A stretch of 64,000 bases of DNA from Secundilactobacillus pentosiphilus (GTDB lineage: Bacteria; Bacillota; Bacilli; Lactobacillales; Lactobacillaceae): assembly GCF_002217985.1 (NCBI RefSeq), contig NZ_BCMI01000008.1:1-64000 (forward strand). Reading direction: 5' to 3'. The position numbers and the translations under genes are program-made. The number at the start of each line of letters is the position of its first letter. Within the stretch, counting starts at the first letter, position 1. Of the stretch, positions 59,774-64,000 are shown piece after piece. Below the pieces are notes generated by a model that was not told the origin of the DNA, made no database searches, and was given only the letters and a program-made list of their open reading frames with translations.

Positions 59774-62434
59774 ATGACTGAATCAAAACGATTATTACTT
59801 ATCGATGGCAACAGTGTGGCTTTTCGGGCTTTTTACGCGCTGTACACGGCATTGAATAGTATGACAAATGCGGACGGTTTGCATACCAATGCAATCTTTG
59901 GCTTCAACCGGATGCTGGATATTATGTTAGAGGATGTTAAGCCAAGCGAAGCTTTAGTGGCCTTTGATGCTGGTAAAGTGACTTTTCGGACGAAAAAATA
60001 CGCTGATTACAAGGGCGGCCGTGCTAAAACGCCGCCGGAACTTTCGGAACAGATGCCGGTAATCCGTGACCTGTTAAAGGCACGCGGTATCAAGTCCTAT
60101 GAGTTAAAAGACTACGAAGCCGATGACATTATCGGTACCATGGCTAAGCGGGCGGAAGCTGCTGGTTACACCACCACCATTTTTACTGGGGATCGTGATC
60201 TGACTCAGCTGACGTCTGCTAAAACCAGCGTTGCTGTATCTAAAAAAGGCGTTACCGAAGTCGAAAAGTATACTCCTGAACACGTGGAAGAAAAACTGGG
60301 TGTTCGGCCGGATCAGATTATTGAAATCAAGGGGCTGCAGGGGGACACTTCGGACAATTACCCCGGGGTCACCGGTGTGGGTCCGAAGACCGCCGTTTCG
60401 CTGATTCAAAAATACGGCACCATTGACGGTGTCTACGAAAACATTGATCAGATTACTGCCAAGAAAATGAAGGAACACCTCATTGCAGATAAGGATTCCG
60501 CCTTTCAATCACGGGATCTGGCGACGATTCGCCGGGACGCGCCAGTTGAAATTAAATTAGGCGACCTGACATACCTGGGAGACCAGCGTGATGAACTGGT
60601 TGAGTTTTATCAGAAGATGAACTTCCAGTCATTTTTAAGTAAAATGAACGCCGATGCTGATGGTGAAGATGTTTTAGGCCTAAAGCCGGTCAAATTTACG
60701 GTGCTGAACGCCGATCATTTAAGTGATTTGGCACAGTTTAAGGACCACGTTTCGTTTTATCTGGAAATGCCGGAAGAAAATTACCACACGTCGACTTTTG
60801 CTGGTTTTGTGATCGGCGAAGACGGCAAGTGGTTTGTCAGCCGTGACGTGGAACTGTTGGAGCAGGAACCGTTAAAGGGTTTACTGACCAGTGACCAGGT
60901 TCAAAAAGACGTCTTTGACGTCAAGCGGACTTACGTGGGTTTGAATCGCTTGGGCATTCACCTCACTAACGTCGACTTTGACCTGCTGCTGGCGTCGTAT
61001 CTGTTAGATACGAACGAAAACAGCAATGACCTTGGCCGGTTAGCTTTTCAGCATGGCTATCACCAGATTCAGTCGGATGAAGAAGTCTACGGTAAGGGTG
61101 CTAAGCGCGCCATTCCGGATGATGACCAAACCTTTTTTGAACATTTGACGCGAAAGGGCATTACCATTGAATCGTTAAAGAAAGCCTTGTTTAAGCAACT
61201 GGATGAAAACGAACAGACCAAACTGTACCGTGACCTCGAGCTGCCGATGGCTTACGTCCTGGCCCACATGGAAATTGCCGGGATCATGGTGGATACGGAT
61301 CGTCTGTCGGCGATGCAAAGTGAGTTCACCGAACTGCTGGCGCAGACCCAGCAGACGATTTTTCAAGAAGCCGGCGAAGAATTTAACATCGGCTCTCCCA
61401 AACAGCTGCAGCACATTCTGTTTGAAAAGTTAGGCTTGACTCCAATCAAGAAGACTAAAACCGGGTACTCGACTTCGGTTGACGTGCTGGAAAAGCTGGC
61501 CGCCGAAGCACCGATCGTGGAAAATATTTTAAAGTACCGTCAAATTGCCAAGATTCAATCGACCTACGTTGAAGGCTTATTAAAAGTTGTTCACAGTACG
61601 GACCAGAAAGTCCATACGCGCTATTTACAAACGTTAACGCAAACCGGCCGTCTGTCTTCAGTAGACCCCAACCTGCAAAATATTCCCATCAGGACCGAAG
61701 AAGGCCGGCGAATCCGGCAGGCCTTCATCCCCAGTCATCAGGGCTGGCAGATCTTCTCGTCTGATTATTCACAAATCGAATTGCGGGTACTGGCCCACAT
61801 TACTCACGATAAAAATCTGCAGGAAGCCTTCAAGGAAGGCGAAGATATTCACGCTTCAACCGCGCGGCGAATCTTTCATTTAGGCCCCGATGCCGAAATT
61901 GATCCGAACATGCGCCGTCAGGCCAAAGCGGTGAACTTCGGTATTGTCTACGGCATCAGTGATTTTGGCCTATCGCAAAATATCGGGATCACCCGCAAGC
62001 AGGCCCGTCAGTTCATCGACACCTACTTCGAAGAATATCCCGGCGTTAAAAAGTACATGACTGATATCGTGGCTTCCGCTAAGGATAAGGGTTACGTGGA
62101 AACGATTGCCCATCGTCGGCGCTATTTGCCGGATATCAACGCCCGGAACTTCAACCAGCGTTCATTTGCCGAACGAACCGCCATGAACACGCCGATTCAA
62201 GGCAGTGCCGCTGATATTATTAAAATTGCGATGATTCGGATGGAAGATGCCATCAAAGATATGCAGGCCACCATGCTGCTGCAAGTACACGATGAACTGA
62301 TCTTTGAGGCACCTGCTGAAGAGATCCCAACGCTGGAAAAACTCGTGCCAAGCGTGATGGATTCAGCTGTTAAGCTGGAAATTCCGTTAAAAGTGGAGAG
62401 CCATTTTGGCAACACCTGGTACGACGCCAAGTAA
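59774..62434 (+). CDS. polA: DNA polymerase I
   Basis: Replication and repair polymerase of 886 residues. An N-terminal 5'-3' nuclease (about 1-290, LIDGNSVAFRAFYAL, DYEADDIIGT, GDTSDNYPGV) is followed by a 3'-5' exonuclease-like domain (about 310-470) that lacks the DxE catalytic residues (VSFYLEMPEENYH), so proofreading is probably absent as in Bacillus Pol I. The polymerase has motif A DYSQIELRVLAH (about 663), motif B RRQAKAVNFGIVYG (about 714) and motif C QVHDEL (about 837). GGAGG lies 8 bases before the start. Confidence 0.95.
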   Translation: MTESKRLLLIDGNSVAFRAFYALYTALNSMTNADGLHTNAIFGFNRMLDIMLEDVKPSEALVAFDAGKVTFRTKKYADYKGGRAKTPPELSEQMPVIRDLLKARGIKSYELKDYEADDIIGTMAKRAEAAGYTTTIFTGDRDLTQLTSAKTSVAVSKKGVTEVEKYTPEHVEEKLGVRPDQIIEIKGLQGDTSDNYPGVTGVGPKTAVSLIQKYGTIDGVYENIDQITAKKMKEHLIADKDSAFQSRDLATIRRDAPVEIKLGDLTYLGDQRDELVEFYQKMNFQSFLSKMNADADGEDVLGLKPVKFTVLNADHLSDLAQFKDHVSFYLEMPEENYHTSTFAGFVIGEDGKWFVSRDVELLEQEPLKGLLTSDQVQKDVFDVKRTYVGLNRLGIHLTNVDFDLLLASYLLDTNENSNDLGRLAFQHGYHQIQSDEEVYGKGAKRAIPDDDQTFFEHLTRKGITIESLKKALFKQLDENEQTKLYRDLELPMAYVLAHMEIAGIMVDTDRLSAMQSEFTELLAQTQQTIFQEAGEEFNIGSPKQLQHILFEKLGLTPIKKTKTGYSTSVDVLEKLAAEAPIVENILKYRQIAKIQSTYVEGLLKVVHSTDQKVHTRYLQTLTQTGRLSSVDPNLQNIPIRTEEGRRIRQAFIPSHQGWQIFSSDYSQIELRVLAHITHDKNLQEAFKEGEDIHASTARRIFHLGPDAEIDPNMRRQAKAVNFGIVYGISDFGLSQNIGITRKQARQFIDTYFEEYPGVKKYMTDIVASAKDKGYVETIAHRRRYLPDINARNFNQRSFAERTAMNTPIQGSAADIIKIAMIRMEDAIKDMQATMLLQVHDELIFEAPAEEIPTLEKLVPSVMDSAVKLEIPLKVESHFGNTWYDAK

Positions 62435-62455
62435 CGATACAAGGAGGCACTTTGG

Positions 62456-63919
62456 ATGCCTGAATTACCCGAAGTTGAAACGGTTCGACGCGGGCTGACA
62501 CGCTTAGTCGGTCACGCCCAGATCACGTCCGTTGATGTGTATTACGAAAAAATGGTCTCGCCTGAGGCCAATCAATTTAAAAAAATGCTCGCTGGCAAAA
62601 CGATCGAACGGATCGACCGGCGGGGGAAATATCTGCTGTTCAGATTCAATGATGATCTGACCATGGTGTCGCATTTGCGGATGGAAGGCAAGTACGACGT
62701 GCAGCCGGCTGGCAACCCGATTACTAAGCACACCCACGTGGTGTTTCATTTGGCCGATGACCGTGATTTAAGGTACACTGATACCCGCAAATTTGGCCGG
62801 ATGCATTTGCTGAAAACCGGTGAGGAGACCGAACTGGTTGCTGGTCTGAAAAAAATGGGGCCGGAACCCACCGCGGAAACGCTGAGCGTGGCTTACATGA
62901 AAACCATTTTCGGCAAGAGCAAAAAGGCCATTAAGCCGTTTTTACTGGACCAAAGTAACATCGCGGGGTTAGGTAATATTTACGTGGATGAGACGCTTTG
63001 GCTGAGCCGCATCCATCCGGAACAGCCGGCTAACACGATCCCGGAATTTCAGATCCGCCAGCTCAGAGCAAACATCATTGCGGAGATCAAGCGGGCTATC
63101 GATGGTCACGGGACCACCGTGCACTCGTTTTCTACCGCTTACGGTGAGGCCGGTGAATTTCAAAACCACCTGATGGTGTACGGCCGCAAAGGCGAACCCT
63201 GTTTTCGCTGCGGCACGCCCATTGAGAAGACCAAAGTGGCCCAGCGCGGGACGCATTTTTGTCCCGACTGTCAGGCTTTGCGCAAGAATCCGGGTGAAAC
63301 CATGGTACTTGGCCTGACGGGTGGTATTGCCACTGGAAAGTCAGCGGTCAGTGACCTGTTTAAGGCCTACCAGATACCGGTGATCGACGCCGATAAAATT
63401 GCTCGAAAAGTGGTGGCACCAGGCACCACCGGGTTGAAACAGATTCAAAGCACCTTCGGCTGGCAGATGATTCAGCCGGACGGATCGTTAGACCGCCACG
63501 CGCTGGGGACCCTGGTGTTCAGTCAGCCGGAAGCGTTGGCCCAATTAAACGGGATCACTGGGCCGCTGATCAAAAAGGCTGTGAAGCGTCAATTACAGGG
63601 TTACCGTCGGCGAAAAGTACCGCTGGTGATTTACGATGCGCCGACGTTATTTGAAGCGCACCAAGCTGCCGTGGTCAATGAGATTATGGTGGTAACCGTG
63701 CCGGAACAGGTGCAGTTAGAGCGTTTAATGGCGCGGGATCAACTGCCTAAAAAAGAGGCGCTTGACCGGATCAGCGCACAGTTGCCGTTAGCCGAAAAGG
63801 TCAAACGGGCTGATGTGGTGATCGATAATCGCCATTCAGTTGATAAAACAAAAGCGCAAGTGGTAAGATGGCTGAATGAAGCCGGATTCGGCTCATTAAT
63901 GACAGATAAAGCTAAGTGA
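62456..63919 (+). CDS. mutM-coaE: MutM (formamidopyrimidine-DNA glycosylase) joined in frame to CoaE (dephospho-CoA kinase)
   Basis: One 487-residue frame with no stop between two known enzymes. Residues 1-282 are MutM, which removes oxidised purines: catalytic PELPEVETVRRGL at the N-terminus, RRGKYLLF, NIAGLGNIYVDE, and the C-terminal zinc finger CFRCGTPIE...CPDC. Residues 283-487 are CoaE, the last step of coenzyme A synthesis, with P-loop GLTGGIATGKSAVSDLF right after Met 283. That Met (63302) has GGGTGA 4 bases upstream, so separate CoaE could also be made by internal initiation. Usually these are adjacent separate genes. AAGGAGG precedes the start; polA ends 21 bases before. Confidence 0.9.
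   Translation: MPELPEVETVRRGLTRLVGHAQITSVDVYYEKMVSPEANQFKKMLAGKTIERIDRRGKYLLFRFNDDLTMVSHLRMEGKYDVQPAGNPITKHTHVVFHLADDRDLRYTDTRKFGRMHLLKTGEETELVAGLKKMGPEPTAETLSVAYMKTIFGKSKKAIKPFLLDQSNIAGLGNIYVDETLWLSRIHPEQPANTIPEFQIRQLRANIIAEIKRAIDGHGTTVHSFSTAYGEAGEFQNHLMVYGRKGEPCFRCGTPIEKTKVAQRGTHFCPDCQALRKNPGETMVLGLTGGIATGKSAVSDLFKAYQIPVIDADKIARKVVAPGTTGLKQIQSTFGWQMIQPDGSLDRHALGTLVFSQPEALAQLNGITGPLIKKAVKRQLQGYRRRKVPLVIYDAPTLFEAHQAAVVNEIMVVTVPEQVQLERLMARDQLPKKEALDRISAQLPLAEKVKRADVVIDNRHSVDKTKAQVVRWLNEAGFGSLMTDKAK
63302..63919 (+). other. coaE: Dephospho-CoA kinase domain; possible internal start
   Basis: ATG 63302 begins a full-length CoaE of 205 residues (MVLGLTGGIATGKS). It may be translated as part of the fusion, on its own, or both. 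Residues DAPTLFE and the C-terminal VVIDN are typical of CoaE. Confidence 0.65.
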
Positions 63920-63959
63920 GTAAAAATAAACGATTCAATGCAGAATAAGAGGTGAGACT

Positions 63960-64000
63960 ATGCACTGTCCACACTGCCACCATAATGGTTCACGGGTCGT
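63960..64000 (+). CDS. nrdR: Transcriptional repressor NrdR (partial)
   Basis: Only the first 13 codons are in the window: MHCPHCHHNGSRV, the start of the NrdR zinc ribbon with its first Cys pair. NrdR represses ribonucleotide reductase genes. AGAGGTGA lies 5 bases before the start at 63960. The gene order polA-mutM-coaE-nrdR supports the call. Confidence 0.8.
   Translation, partial: MHCPHCHHNGSRV

Overview
The window reads as chromosomal DNA from a low-to-mid GC Firmicute of the family Lactobacillaceae. Evidence is the strong purine-rich ribosome binding sites, a T-box leader before argS, surface proteins with LPxTG-type sorting signals and a KxYKxGKxW-type signal peptide, and the gene orders ecsA-ecsB-trmB, ytpR-sftA-murC and polA-mutM-coaE-nrdR. 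Species cannot be fixed from sequence alone. I saw no rRNA, tRNA, CRISPR array, phage or insertion sequence.

Layout. 1-4.9 kb: two drug-export modules, an ABC-2 exporter with its TetR regulator and a PadR regulator with a DHA2-type MFS pump. 5.2-7.2 kb: two coupled NADPH:FMN-reductase-like genes; the second carries a PAS-like domain and a tail with four copies of a D-A-x-T/S-G-A-S motif that resembles the ApbE flavinylation signature. 7.3-10.6 kb: stress and housekeeping singletons (glutathione peroxidase, esterase, LOG protein, Ogt). 10.7-15 kb: sbcD-sbcC with a LexA-like box. 15-18.5 kb: methionine aminopeptidase, a CPA1 antiporter and an orphan protein. 18.9-24 kb: a five-gene Isd-like haem acquisition operon (two NEAT surface proteins, binding protein, permease, ATPase). 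24-27.2 kb: an ECF folate S component, a YdcZ-type membrane protein and an amino acid permease with ARG-box-like sites.

27.4-32.5 kb: T-box, argS, argR and a class A penicillin-binding protein. 32.5-32.8 kb: an unexplained pair of structured repeats. 32.8-38.1 kb: ylbF-like, yhaO, yhaN, yhaM (a second Mre11/Rad50-like pair plus a 3'-5' exoribonuclease). 38.2-42.1 kb: prsA, a small coiled-coil protein, HIT protein, and divergent ecsAB. 42.2-49.4 kb: trmB, a PepSY protein, a thioredoxin-like protein, ytpR, sftA, murC and a BI-1 family protein. 49.7-55.9 kb: one 2063-residue cell-wall-anchored protein whose N-terminal part holds an unusually regular aromatic heptad coiled coil. 56.2-59.5 kb: ADP-ribosylglycohydrolase, NCS1 permease and PfkB kinase, a salvage module like E. 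coli yegTUV behind a cre-like site. 59.8-64 kb: polA, a single reading frame joining MutM to CoaE, and the first codons of nrdR.

The most notable items are the candidate multi-flavinylated tail at 7003-7212, the MutM-CoaE fused frame, the aromatic heptad stalk, the haem operon whose cell-wall NEAT domain seems to lack the usual tyrosines, and the repeat pair at 32559-32752. No database search was possible; family assignments rest on motifs read by eye.
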